Of a stretch of 64,000 bases of DNA, positions 22,761-33,115 are shown piece by piece. The DNA lies in assembly GCA_032821775.1 (NCBI GenBank), contig JAVLRN010000004.1, positions 4,030,001 through 4,094,000 of the forward strand. Direction: 5' to 3'. Position numbers and translations under genes: made by a program. The notes beneath the pieces were generated by a model. It was not told where the DNA came from, did not search any database, and saw only the letters and a list, made by a program, of their open reading frames with translations. How positions within the stretch are numbered: the first letter of the stretch is position 1; each line of letters starts with the position of its first letter. Origin of the DNA: Sanguinoderma infundibulare (taxonomy: Eukaryota; Basidiomycota; Agaricomycetes; Polyporales; Polyporaceae).

Positions 22761-22898
22761 TCTCCCCTGCATTTTCTCCGTTTGCTATCCTATATGTGGT
22801 TATATCGTTCGCATACGTAGGGTCGATTCGCATATAGCATACGGCAACCAAGCGCAAGACACAAAACGCTCTACACGAACTTCCTTGTCTACGTTCGC

Positions 22899-23891
22899 TC
22901 ACTCCGCATCGAACAGCAATGCTCTCAGCTCGATGCTCTGCCTGTGCGGCGCACCCTCGGGCGTCGTGCTATCCCAGAACGCCGAATGCGGCGTCAGCCG
23001 CGCCCTGTCCCTCTCGGAATCGTAGCACTTGATCAGCATCACCTCGCCCGGGGTCTGCTCCGAGAGGTACCACCACCGATGCGCGGGGTTGTAGCGCACG
23101 CTGAACGTCGCGCCCGTGCGGTCCGGGTAGTAGTACTGGACGGGCACGAGGTCCTTCTCCTCACTGAGCGTGCGCCAGTCCGAGACCGCGAGCGGCCGGT
23201 GGAAGACGGGGTTCGCGATCGGCCGCCAGACGTTGACCAGCCGGACGCGCGACTGGAGGAGGCGAGGGGCGTCGGCGCCGAGCAGCTGGTGGACGCGCTT
23301 GATCGTCGCTTCGTACGTCTGGTCGATGTGCACCCGTTCCTGCGTCCGAGCGGTCGAGCGTGAACGGGCGTCGCTGGAGGCGGAGTGGTTCGGAGACAGA
23401 CAAGAGTACTCACCACGGGGCCGCGCGAGACCTCGCGCGGGACTGAGCCATCTTTCTCGTTGTGACGCCTGCGTTTTCCGGAGGGTCAACCAACGTCTGT
23501 CCGTACACCCGTACGTGCTTGCAAAGACGAACCTGATGGTGTGGTCGAAGATGAAGACCCTCTTCGCGCCCGTCGCCTGCTTCAGGAGCTCCTCGGCCTC
23601 CTTGTAATACACCTCCCGGACTCTCTCTTCGTCGACGAACTCGGTCTCGACGCTCTCGTGTTTGACGAACTGGAAGCCGTGGACGTCGAGCGAGAACTCG
23701 GCTTCGCGGCCGCGGGCGTCGTGCACGATGACTGGCTGGGGATCGTCGCCGAGGTTGTGCTCGAGCCTTCCGGTGGGCGGAGCTTTGTAGATGTAGCGGT
23801 AGGCCTCCTCGGACGGGTCGCCGAGCGGCTTGTAGTAGTTGAGCGTAGTGGAGACGTCGTGCGGTGCGGGGAGGACTGCGGGGACGGCCAT
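22899..23891 (-). CDS. CmcJ/AsaB-like oxidoreductase (GA4-desaturase family)
   Basis: Three exons, 23891-23533, 23468-23414 and 23339-22899, join in frame to a 284-residue protein, a typical length for this fungal family. The N-terminus is MAVPAVLPAPHDVSTTLNYY. FIFDHTIRRRHNEKDGSVPR becomes continuous only after splicing the 55-base middle exon, and is followed by RGPVERVHIDQTYEATIKRV, VNVWRPIANPVFHRPLAVSD and HRWWYLSEQTPGEVMLIKCY. These correspond to the conserved FDHT.R, HVDQ, NVWRPI and EV.L.KCYDS signatures of fungal proteins annotated as CmcJ-like methoxylases, AsaB hydroxylases or GA4 desaturases. They are related to iron/2-oxoglutarate oxygenases and often occur in natural-product clusters, but no other biosynthetic gene is visible here. 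Intact, no damage seen. Confidence 0.85.
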   Translation of the reverse strand: MAVPAVLPAPHDVSTTLNYYKPLGDPSEEAYRYIYKAPPTGRLEHNLGDDPQPVIVHDARGREAEFSLDVHGFQFVKHESVETEFVDEERVREVYYKEAEELLKQATGAKRVFIFDHTIRFVFASTYGCTDRRWLTLRKTQASQRERWLSPARGLARPRGEYSCLSPNHSASSDARSRSTARTQERVHIDQTYEATIKRVHQLLGADAPRLLQSRVRLVNVWRPIANPVFHRPLAVSDWRTLSEEKDLVPVQYYYPDRTGATFSVRYNPAHRWWYLSEQTPGEVMLIKCYDSERDRARLTPHSAFWDSTTPEGAPHRQSIELRALLFDAE

Positions 23892-24805
23892 GGTGGTGCT
23901 GAGCGGTGGTCGTTGATAGAGTGAAAGCGAGTAGTACGATTGGGTGTCGAGGGCTCTCAGATATGTTTGTCCGTGAGACTGACGACTGTTCTGGGACCGC
24001 GGGGCGTGTGAGTACATATACACGGACGTTGGAAGCGTTTGGTAAGTACTCACCTCTGTAAGCAAGAAGCGATGTTAGAGAGCAGGGTGGGCAGAAGCAA
24101 CACAGCCGAGCTAATATTGTCATCCCAGAAGAGGCACGGAGGAAGTGTTTCGTCATATGGATAGGAGTTTGCGCCATCGCTGTCATGGATCGCATTCATG
24201 AACAGAGTTTGCAGGTAAAGTAGGAGAGCTCTGGTCATGCGCACACCTTGGCTCTCTCTTACTACGCACAACGCATACGGGATGCAGTGGACGAATATAA
24301 CCACATGCACGATGACGTAAAACGGGGGGTCGACGGCCATCCGCCTGATCCGCAAGACGAGAAACCGCGGACCAAACTACCTCTCCGCTTATGCTTATGT
24401 TGACGTTGATCTCCCCGAACGATGACTGTGACATGGTGCAAAGGGGAAGGCGGGGGAGGTCGGACTCACCCGAGATAGCTCGACCTATAGCTCAATCGTG
24501 CAAGGTCGACCCCGAGAAAACGACGGAAGTCGCGATGATCGCGCACAACGGCGACCACGAGAAGATCACGGAGGTGTGTGCAGGAACGCGTCCAGGGCCA
24601 ACAACGAATCGACCATTGCAAGAGGAGTAGAAAAGGAGTCGGCTTGAGGCTCGGGGAGCGTGTGGTGAGTGCGAGAAGGGCACATCAACATGGGCGCTTG
24701 CGAAACCCTTCCCGCAGTCGAGCAGCAGCTCAACCTGCACCGTGACTGGCATTTGTAGTTCCGAGTTGATCAGCCTCGAAGGGGCCAAGTCTACGGGATA
24801 GATAT
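23892..24805. other. No gene assigned; one hydrophobic open frame
   Basis: A minus-strand frame near 24050-24355 contains a hydrophobic run (FYVIVHVVIFVHCIPYALCV) that could be a membrane helix. There is no convincing start, splice pattern or homologue, so it is not called as a gene. Confidence 0.35.
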
Positions 24806-25524
24806 AGAGGGAGAGAATAGTAGAGAGACGAGCTCAGAGCAATCTTGAGTCACGCAGAGAGTTTTCAATAGGGGGTGACGCCTCACGAAGGGAGATGTTG
24901 AGGCTCGCGCGAGGGGGCAAGTCAATGTCGGTTGATTGAACGCTAGAAGTGTTCCTGGATACGTCACTCGGGCTTATATATGAGGGATCCGGAGCTTGGT
25001 ATTAACGAGAGGGGTACGCGTTCTTGAAAGAACGCGGGTCTGGGCTCGGAGCAGCTCGGGGTGGATACAAAAGGACAAGGTAATTATTGGTAACGACAGA
25101 ATTGGGTCGGCGCTGAAAATGTGCCAATCAAAGGAGCGGAGCAAGGGAGCCAATATTTATGGGAAACGGGACGGGAGATGGCCGCGCATCAGCACCTGGT
25201 GGTATCGGGAGAGTGGCGGGCAAATAGCGCGCCGTACGCGCTGCAGTCAATCTAGATAGAACCAGCCGGAGGGTTGGCGATAATCATCCTGGTATTCACG
25301 CCAGGGAAGATCTCGAACGTGTCGTCCACCTCGCAGACGGTGTCGTCGCCTTCGGGCAGCTGTTCAGAGAGATCAAACCAAGTATGAGGTCCTGCAGTGA
25401 TTCGCATATGACAGTCAAGTTGCTCACCGTTCCGTTGGTCATGTATTCCATCATGATGTTATGGAGACACGAAGAACCACCAGGCACGCTCGACGAGGTG
25501 TGCTGCAAAGGAAGGAATTGTTAC
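24806..25524. repeat. Direct repeat, copy 1 (TAP 3' end and flank)
   Basis: About 0.7 kb that recurs in the same orientation at 29466-30179, from the shared GAGACGAGCTCAGAGCA region through the last exons of a TAP hydrolase. Differences are small base changes and short indels. Confidence 0.85.
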
Positions 25525-26236
25525 TGGAGAACTTGCGTTCGAAGCGATGGGACACCCATTGGGGCCGGAGAGGGCGCATCCCGTGATGAAGCCTTCATAT
25601 ACCTTTTCGGCGTCGCTGCCGAAGATAGCTTCGCTCTACAGGCGAGGAGCACGTAAAACGACCGCTCGGTCAGCTCCGAGACTCGCAGCACCGTGGAAGC
25701 TACGCACCAGCGAGAATTGTTCCGTTGCGAAGATGACGGGGTCTATCACGCCATCCAGGATCACCCGTCCGACGCGCTGGATTTCTTCTCCGTCATTGAC
25801 CATCGGCGCGAGAAAGAACGAGCACTTACGTGAGGAAACACTGGATGGCAAGGGGTCAGTGCACGTTGGCGTGGAACGCGCAACGGTCGACTCACTATTG
25901 ACAAACCAAGAACCCAGAGGGGTTCCATACGACAACCCCACGTAGTTTACCGGCTGATCAGGTCCGTCCAGCGCGTCCACCATGGCGACCATGTCGCGCA
26001 CCGTCGCCACCTCACCGATGTACGCCAAGCACCGCCCGGACGGGCCGTTCAGGCACTTCTTGCCGATCTCCTCGTACTTGTGCTGCATGATCGACGCCTG
26101 GGATAGCAACGCCCCGACGTCGGCGGGGTCGGTGAAGTTGCCCGTATACTCGATCCCGGTCAGCTCGATGGTGCCGTTGAAGAACGCGTCGTGCTCCTCA
26201 GTGGTGTTGAAGCAGAAAACCTCGCCAGGTCTGCCA
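25252..26236 (-). pseudogene. Chimeric, internally deleted TAP-like hydrolase (copy 3)
   Basis: From 26236 to about 25533 it is nearly identical to copy 1 on the minus strand: EVFCFNTTEEHDAFFNGTIE, GLSYGTPLGSWFVNS, RVGRVILDGVIDPVIFATEQ and GCALSGPNGCPIASNA. At about 25530 it jumps to the 3' end of the copy 4 lineage: CLHNIMMEYMTNGT, then DDTVCEVDDTFEIFPGVNTR and the end PAGSI at 25252. About 250 residues of the middle and C-terminal domain are gone, including the Asp region, as is everything before the second exon (no signal peptide). The junction shows recombination between two paralogues. It cannot encode a working hydrolase. Confidence 0.82.
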
Positions 26237-26529
26237 GCACTGGCCACCTCCATCCGTGCACCATCTGCTCTTCAGCTGTCAAGACCTGACAGCCATCACT
26301 GCGTAGCTCAAAATGCACCGCTTGTGACTTTCGGAAGCGGCCACACGGTGTTTTGAATGATGGAGGACAAGAAATGGCGTCAGCTGCGCCATAGTGATGG
26401 CGGCGTCTGGGCCTGCGAGGATGAGCGCATCAGCGTGACCTACACAGATGACTTCGCCCGCAGGTGTCGTCTTCGAAGATGACGCTGTGTTTGTGCGACG
26501 GGAGAGGGATGAGAATACCGGGGTGCGAA

Positions 26530-26730
26530 GACGACTGCCCGACTGACGATTTGTTGCATGCGCATGCGCAGCCAGACGTTTCCGACCCAGCCCGCATTCT
26601 TAGAAGCTAGACGACGGTGAAGCATTAACCAAATGAAATGGCTTGCGATGAACGGCGGTGTGGTATTGCTTACCTCGTTACTAGAACTTGAAAGCAGCCT
26701 TCCGCCACGCGACATACGTACCACTTTTCA
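26530..26730. repeat. Dispersed repeat preceding the C2H2 relics, copy 1
   Basis: Matches 36040-36240, with shared stretches such as CATGCGCAGCC and CTTGAAAGCAGCCTTCCGCC. Both copies sit just upstream of zinc-finger relics and an F-box-like gene, so they mark the left part of a duplicated unit. Confidence 0.65.
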
Positions 26731-27136
26731 GTTAGTCATTGTGGGAAGAGAAAGCGGGGGTATCTGTGATCAGCGCCGCGACTTACATTCAGTGGAGAGG
26801 GCAACAACAATCAGGGAGGCAGAATGCGGGCGATCTTGATGGCATCAATTATGTTATAGAATACAACCTGCAGGCTATAAGTACATCAAAGGTCAGCAAA
26901 ATGAGAACTTGATGAGGCCGAATAGAGAGCTGGAGAGTTGAAGGTGGAGGCAAGACGAAAGGCAGGCACGCCGCACAAATGCACACGACGGCAGGCGGTC
27001 GCTGTGCTGACTAAGCAGTCCCCCGGGGCCGAGAACCGTCCACGTTGTGGATCCCTCCGCCACCGTCCGCTCACCACGCTTTATTCCTCCCTTTTCCTCC
27101 TCGAGCTCTCGACCGCGAGTGATCCGGCAATGGGCC

Positions 27137-27880
27137 ACAGAACGAGTGTGGAACGGTTCCGCGTACGAGCGCTACCTGTGCCACAAGACACTCCGGTCGC
27201 TCGTCGGGCTCAACGCGCACCTCGGCAGCCCCGTGCACGGCGACAAGCTGTACCACTGCCCGAAGGACTATGGCGGATGCGGGACCGAGTACCGTACGCT
27301 GGGCTCCTTTTATCAACACATGGATGGCAGCTGGGCGGTGTGGGGTCCATCCCTCCGTGCGGAAAGTCATCACTTTTGCTTTCACGAGTAGGACGTCGCA
27401 TTCGCCTAGAACCAACCAACCGCGGGCAGCTCAGGCGCAGACGTCTGAAGCGAAAAGCCCGGGCACCGTACCTCATCCGAAGTTCAGTCCCACCAGCAGG
27501 TTTTCCCCGACCGCCAATGAACGTGTTCATCTCATGGAATCGGCAGCCGCCGCACTGCTCTTCAGACGTGGTGGCAGAAGCTGTTCACCATCTTGAACAG
27601 CGCCCTCACCCCTTCCACGCGCCGGCGGTACGCGTTCTGCACGTGCGCGCTGTGGCGGCGCTTTGAAGGTGCTGGTCCAGGTAGGGGGGCGCGCCAAACG
27701 TCTGATCGCCCACTCGCGTGTCATACTCCACCTGCTACCTCCGCGGGGGGTCAGTGAGGACACGAGCTTGGCCACCATGCGATTGACCATGTGGTGGACG
27801 AGCGCAGCGCGGGAAAGGACGAGCTACGAGCGCCGGTGGTGTCGTTCTGGAACATGCGATTTAAGTGGCACGGACCTTAT
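27137..27880. pseudogene. Two C2H2 zinc-finger fragments
   Basis: A plus-strand fragment (27137-27360) encodes RVWNGSAYERYLCHKTLRSL and CPKDYGGCGTEYRTLGSFYQ, corresponding to the last two fingers of the intact gene at 54212-55154. It is followed by a minus-strand fragment (about 27590-27880) whose DNA matches the same region in the opposite orientation, with frame breaks. They face each other and are both nonfunctional. Confidence 0.65.
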
Positions 27881-27898
27881 CTCCACGATCCGCTAAAG

Positions 27899-28045
27899 CG
27901 CTGACATCTGTGCCATTGTTTCCTACCCATATGTGTTCTCGTAACATGATTTCGTTGCTCATCACCGAACTTGAACGTTGAACTCCAACCACCTTGACCA
28001 CCCCCGCACCTCTCCGCACCCTCGCAACTTCCTCAAACTCGAAAT
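27899..28045 (+). promoter_or_regulatory. Conserved F-box promoter block, type 1
   Basis: A block with CTCATCACCGAACTTGAAC and CCAACCACCTTGACCAC ends at the start codon. Equivalent blocks precede the F-box-like genes at 38889-39037, 49400-49521 and 51901-52020. Conservation outside the coding region suggests shared promoter and leader elements. Confidence 0.6.
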
Positions 28046-29453
28046 ATGGTCGCGAGCATTATCAAGTACGTATTTCCGTTATCCTCAACCTTGAGTTCCT
28101 CCAGATTCCTAGTCAGTCCGACTTTTCTAACATGATGCTGGCGTCCAAGAGCTTCTACGCCACCGGCCTCAAGCCCCTCCTCCGTAGCGTTACTATCAGG
28201 GACAAGCTGGCTCTCATGTCCTTCGACCGCTTTCTTCTCGGCGACACTCCCTCTCGAGCCCCTCACGTTCACAAATTTCGCCTTGGCATCGACACCTTCT
28301 ATAATTCTCAAAACTACGTCGCTGAATGCAGCCGCACGCTGTTTTGCGTCTGACAAAAAACCTCCGAGATCTCGCCATCGACAACTGCGAGTTTCTGCTC
28401 GAGGGTATTTTTCCTCGCTCGTCCATGGTTGTTGAGGCACTCCCTCATCTCCGCCATGTCTCCGTCCGCTTCGCAGGTGAACGCACGATGGCCATGCTCG
28501 ACAAACTGGGCTCCTCCCTGACCACCATGCACCTCGCCCGTCTCTCCGTCTCCGCTACCGAGATCAAGGATGCCTCCCTCCAATTCCCAAACCTACGCGC
28601 TCTAGACCTCCATATGTTCGAGGGGCTCGACACATACATCCTCCAGCAGGTCTTTCCCAAACTCACCTACCTCAAGCTCGAGTGCGTGGTTCTGTGGAAC
28701 CCAAGCGCCGTCCGGGACGAAAACCAAGCCCGCCAAGTCAAGCGCTCCTGGCAGCGTCTGGACCATCTCTGTGGGGACCTGGATGCGCTGTACGCTCTGG
28801 GGCTCTCCCGCCACATCAGGCGAGTCGACGCTGTTTTCTGCCGCAAGACGGACCCGGAGAGGCTGCATGCGCTCATCGCCGACACGACGCCTTCTCACCT
28901 TGTCGTCCACGCCAACTATCTCAGTGTACGCTGGACTTATGATCCCCGCGAACTTGGGCCCATTCTGGACGTCGTGGCGAAAGCTAGTGGCGTCACCCAT
29001 CTCCGGCTGGATTTCTCTTGTGAAAGCGAGACGGACGATGCGCATGAATATTTCCTGGTGAGTTTGTCGCTCGCATCGTAGAGGTCTCTGCTTAAATGGT
29101 GCCTGTTTGTGCAGATCACGCTGCTGGACCTCGTCCAGGGGCTGAGGCTCTCAGCGAAGTTCTTAGTACTTCGCTTCGAACGATACTTTCAGCCGGGCCA
29201 ACACGCTCAAGCCGACTCCCCCGCCTTTCACACTTCCCGCTACGACGACGTCGTGGACCGGCTCGCCGGTACATGTCAAACGCTCCAGTACGTCTCGCTC
29301 GACATCACCGGTTATGCACCAAAGCACTGGTCGGTCGAACGCGCAGATTCGACTGCCGAGATCACAGAGCTGGATCCTGCTGTTGGCCGCGAGCTCGTGC
29401 GTGCGCAGGGTTTGGAATCCACGTATCGTCGTGGATACCCTGGTTTCATCTGA
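28046..29453 (+). pseudogene. F-box-like/LRR pseudogene (array member A)
   Basis: The tiny first exon (ATG at 28046, MVASIIK type) and its GTACGT donor are present. The acceptor and the start of the second exon, about 75 bases encoding the first F-box-like residues, are deleted, so splicing would run out of frame. A further 7-base deletion near 28343 (relative to the intact copy at 39038) shifts the frame at GCSRTLF. The following frame is intact: RHVSVRFAGERTMAMLDKLG, ALGLSRHIRRVDAVFCRKTD, a 57-base intron near 29058, and the C-terminal exon ITLLDLVQGLRLSAKFLVLR to YPGFI at 29453. It is only recently dead. Confidence 0.75.
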
Positions 29454-29465
29454 GCACCGCTGCTG

Positions 29466-30179
29466 AGAGGGAGAGAACAGTGAAGAGACGAGCTCAGAGC
29501 AGTCTTGAGTCACGCAGAGAGTTTTCAATAGGGGGTGACGCCTCACGAAGGGAGATGTTGAGGCTCGCGCGAGGGGGCAAGTCAATCTCGGTTGATTGAA
29601 CGCTAGAAGTGTTCGTAGATACGTGATTCGGGCTTAAATACGAGGAATCCGGAGCTGGGTATTAACGAGAGTGGTACGCGGTCTTGAAGGAACGAGGGTC
29701 TGGGCTCGGAATCGCTCGGGGTGGATCATACAAAAGGACAAGGTAATTACTGGTAACGACAGGCTTGGTTCGGCGGTGAGAATGTGCGCATAAAAGGGGC
29801 AGGGAAGCCAATATTTATGGGAAACGGGACGGGAGATGGCCGCGCAACAGCACGTGGTATGGGGAAAGTGGCGGGGAAATAGCGCCCCGTATGCGCTACG
29901 GTCAATCTAGATAGAACCAGCCGGAAGGTTGGCGATAACCATCCTGGTATTCACACCACCGAAGATCTCGAACGTGTCGTCCACCTCGCAGACGGTATCG
30001 TCGCCTTCGGGCAACTGTTCAGAGAGATCAGACAAAGTATGAGGTCCTGCAGCGATTCGAATATGGCAACCAAGCTGCTCACCGTTCCGTTGGTCATGTA
30101 CTCCATCATGATGTTATTGAGACACGAAGAGCCACCAGGCACGCTCAGCCAAGTGTGCTGCAGAGGAAGGAATTGTTAC
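29466..30179. repeat. Direct repeat, copy 2
   Basis: Same-orientation partner of 24806-25524. It starts directly after the stop of F-box member A and covers the 3' flank and last exons of TAP-like hydrolase copy 4. Confidence 0.85.
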
Positions 30180-32123
30180 ATGCGTGGTATGAGCGACCAT
30201 GTCGATGCTTTCACTCACCCCAAAGGCGTTCAATCGAACCAGGGCGGCCTGATCACCGAACCCGTCTGCCACTTCTTTCGCACCATGAAAGGGGCTTGCG
30301 GGATCGTACTACAGTTCTCGTGTTATTGATGTCGCTGTCGCGGAGAAGGTGACTATCAGCACGTACCGTATTTCCAACGACGAGGATGTTGTTCGCGAGG
30401 GTCTTGTTGAACGGTCCTGTGTATCGTTCTACCGCTCGAGTCGGCCAAAACGAGCAAAAGAAAGATGTTGCGGGCCACTGGGAGGAGACTTTAAGAAATA
30501 AACCGTGAGTCGCAATTCGGAACGCGAGGCCGAAAGTGGAGGATTACACATGTGGGAGAGGTTCTGGGACGTCGAGATGATCGTCTCGAAGACGTTCGTC
30601 ATCGTGTCGTTCGCCGTCGCGTCCGGGGCGTCGCTGCACATGATGGCTTGCGTGGTGTAGGTGATGTTCGTGAACTCGCCCCGCTTTGCCAGATTGTAAA
30701 AAGATAGTCAGTAAACCGCAGGGACATTCGAAGCAAGCAACGAGTCCTCAGGTACTCACCTGCGTAGATCAGACCGCTTAGTCGCGTTGGTGACACCTTG
30801 AGTCTCCTGTAGAATGACCTGATCCGCTTGAGGGAGCGTGACGTTCATTAGGTTCGGCCAAGCAGTTACTGCGTACATGCTCGGCCATAACGCGCCGGCT
30901 GTTTGCATTCGTTAGCCACGGCCGCTCCCTGATATCTTCGTACTTACTCCTCAGCTGCCCTGAATGATTGAAAGCGACACGCCCGCACGCTGCGCGTCGT
31001 GTACTGTCTTCAACATGGTCTGGACACGGTCATGGACACCGAGGGGACCGTCTCCTTCGGAAGTGAACGCACAGCCGTCCGGACCAGCGAGGGCGCAAGC
31101 CGTGACGGCGCCCTTGTAAACGTCGTCGGAAGACGTCAGCTGACTGGGCCATCCCTGAGACAGTGTAAGGAAAAGCCCTAGTGAGATGTCTTAATGCTCG
31201 GGAACGTACGAGTACGCCGAGCACTGGATCGAGGACCCAGGCCTGGGGATTGACGACGCCGTCAAGAATAACGCGACCGATGCGCTGCGACGGAGATGAG
31301 ATCAAGCCTTATACGTCGTTTGCTGCCACACGCACCTCCGGGAACACTATGAAGCAGTTGCGCGACTACTGTTTTTCAGAGAGCGTTGAACGACAACATA
31401 GACACTTACTACCCAAAAGCCGCGACCCAAGGATCGTCCCGTACGACTGCCCGACGTAATTAACCGGGGCACCAGGTCCGTCCAGCGTGTCCGCCATTGC
31501 GACCAAATCACGTGCCGTCTCCGCCGTACCGATGTACTGCACGAATCGTCCGTCCGAACGCTGCTCGCAGTGCACCCCGAGCGCGTCGTACTTCTGCTGC
31601 ATACCGTCCGCCTGGGAGAGCAGCGTGTCGATGTCCGTCTGGTCGGTGAAGTTGCCGATCATCATGTTGATGCCGGTGAGCTCGATCGTGCCGTTCCAGA
31701 ACGAGGTGTAGTCGTCTGCGTCTGCAAAGCAGAGGACATCTCCGGGCCTGCCACGAGCTGTGTTAGCGAACGACAAGCGCAATGCCAGGATGGGGAGCGG
31801 ACTGACGTCGTGAGGGAGCCGACACCGCGAGGGTCCCAGCTGACGATGTCGTAGACGCCGCCTGTCTGTGCGAGAAGGAGCTCGCTCGTTACAGACAGGG
31901 CCTCGAGACCGGACAGGCCGGGTCCGCCTAGAACGTAACGTTTCAGTCAAACTCAACAAAATCGGAGTGGTTTGGCCAGGCCTACCGGGATTCAGGAAGA
32001 CGGTTCCTCTACGCTCGCCCGTCGCATTGGGCTTGATGACGGCGAGACGAGCATTGCCAACGGAGGGGTCATAGTAGTCGAGAGGAACATCGAAGAAGCC
32101 GCATGACAGCGAGGGGTTGAAGC
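29907..32123 (-). pseudogene. 5'-truncated TAP-like hydrolase (copy 4)
   Basis: A diverged paralogue of the hydrolases at 1822 and 15346. Homology begins at an acceptor at 32123 (GFNPSLSCGFFDVPLDYYDP). The first exon with the signal peptide is missing and unrelated sequence lies upstream. Exons continue with GTVFLNPG|GPGLSGLEAL, VYDIVSWDPRGVGSL, GQSYG at the nucleophile, RIGRVILDGVVNPQAWVLDP, EFTNITYTTQAIMCSDAPDA, GPFNKTLANNILVVGN, DPASPFHGAKEVADGFGDQA (Asp region), HTWLSVPGGSSCL (His) and the end at 29907. All catalytic positions are present, so the body may have been functional until loss of the first exon. If an unseen upstream exon exists it could still be a gene. Confidence 0.7.
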
Positions 32124-33115
32124 CTAGGGAAGGGAGTCACTTGCATCAGTGCGGGCGCTGGGGGAACACTTGCATCAAGGGGGGTCACTTGCACGTCTAA
32201 CTGAATCTATCACCTCCTCCTCCTTCCTTTAGCAAGGTCATATGGCCGAACGGTACTGACATTTGTCTTTATAAAGTACATGTGAGTCCCTTGGTTCGAG
32301 CACGATGCGCGCGTATATTTTGGACAATTTCTCTATACTACTTTAAACAGCCGTACAAGCATACTACCAGATGGCAGGGTGTCCAAAAACCTGTCTACGG
32401 AGCTTTGGAGGGAGGTAATAGGGGAAGGGGGGCGAACGCGGGCAGGGGAGGGAGGGGTCACGCGGCGGAGGGGCTGGCGTGTCTGCGCACTTGCAAGTGG
32501 GCCTGGTATATTATACCGCCCACTTGCAAGTGGGTGTGTAGACGGCTCTGGCAACCTCGACGTGTACGACGATGTACTATTGGTAGCATACCCCACTCGA
32601 AGTGGAATGCCCCACAACGCTCGCTGCGAATTACCATGTACATTCCAAGACACGACAGACACGTAGCATACAAGCAGTAGTACTTAACCAGTGGCTGGCA
32701 TACACAAAGAGAGCGTCGGGCCGCGTGGTAGCCTACACGAAACACGCACCCGGTTGCTGATTTCCGCCTACAATGGGAAGCCCTTGGTCAGCTACCACTC
32801 AATTGATCCGAAGGCAGTGGGGGAAGCAGACGTCGAGGGCCCCGCGATGAACTCCGGCCCCAGCCTGGGGGTGGGGGAAGCCTCCATGACCCCGGCATGC
32901 AACCTCTTGACCCGGGGAGAGGAGGGCGCTGTAATGCTTCTTGAGGATCGCCTAATTCACGCACGCGCATAACGTAGACTGAACCAATCTCTATTTGAGA
33001 CAGTACAATATACGGAACGTGGTGGACGTGGTGAAAGGCTAGTTGGCCGTGCCACGTCCTGGTGCGCGTCAAGTATCGCGCGCGTCTAAACACGGTAATT
33101 ACTGATGTCCGTTAT
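32124..33115. other. No gene; short repeats
   Basis: Contains two copies of the palindromic CACTTGCAAGTGGG near 32488-32530. A piece near 32540-32610 (CAACCTCGACGTGTACGACG) recurs near 40810 and, more diverged, near 53850, that is, in the 3' flanks of F-box-like genes. Confidence 0.5.
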
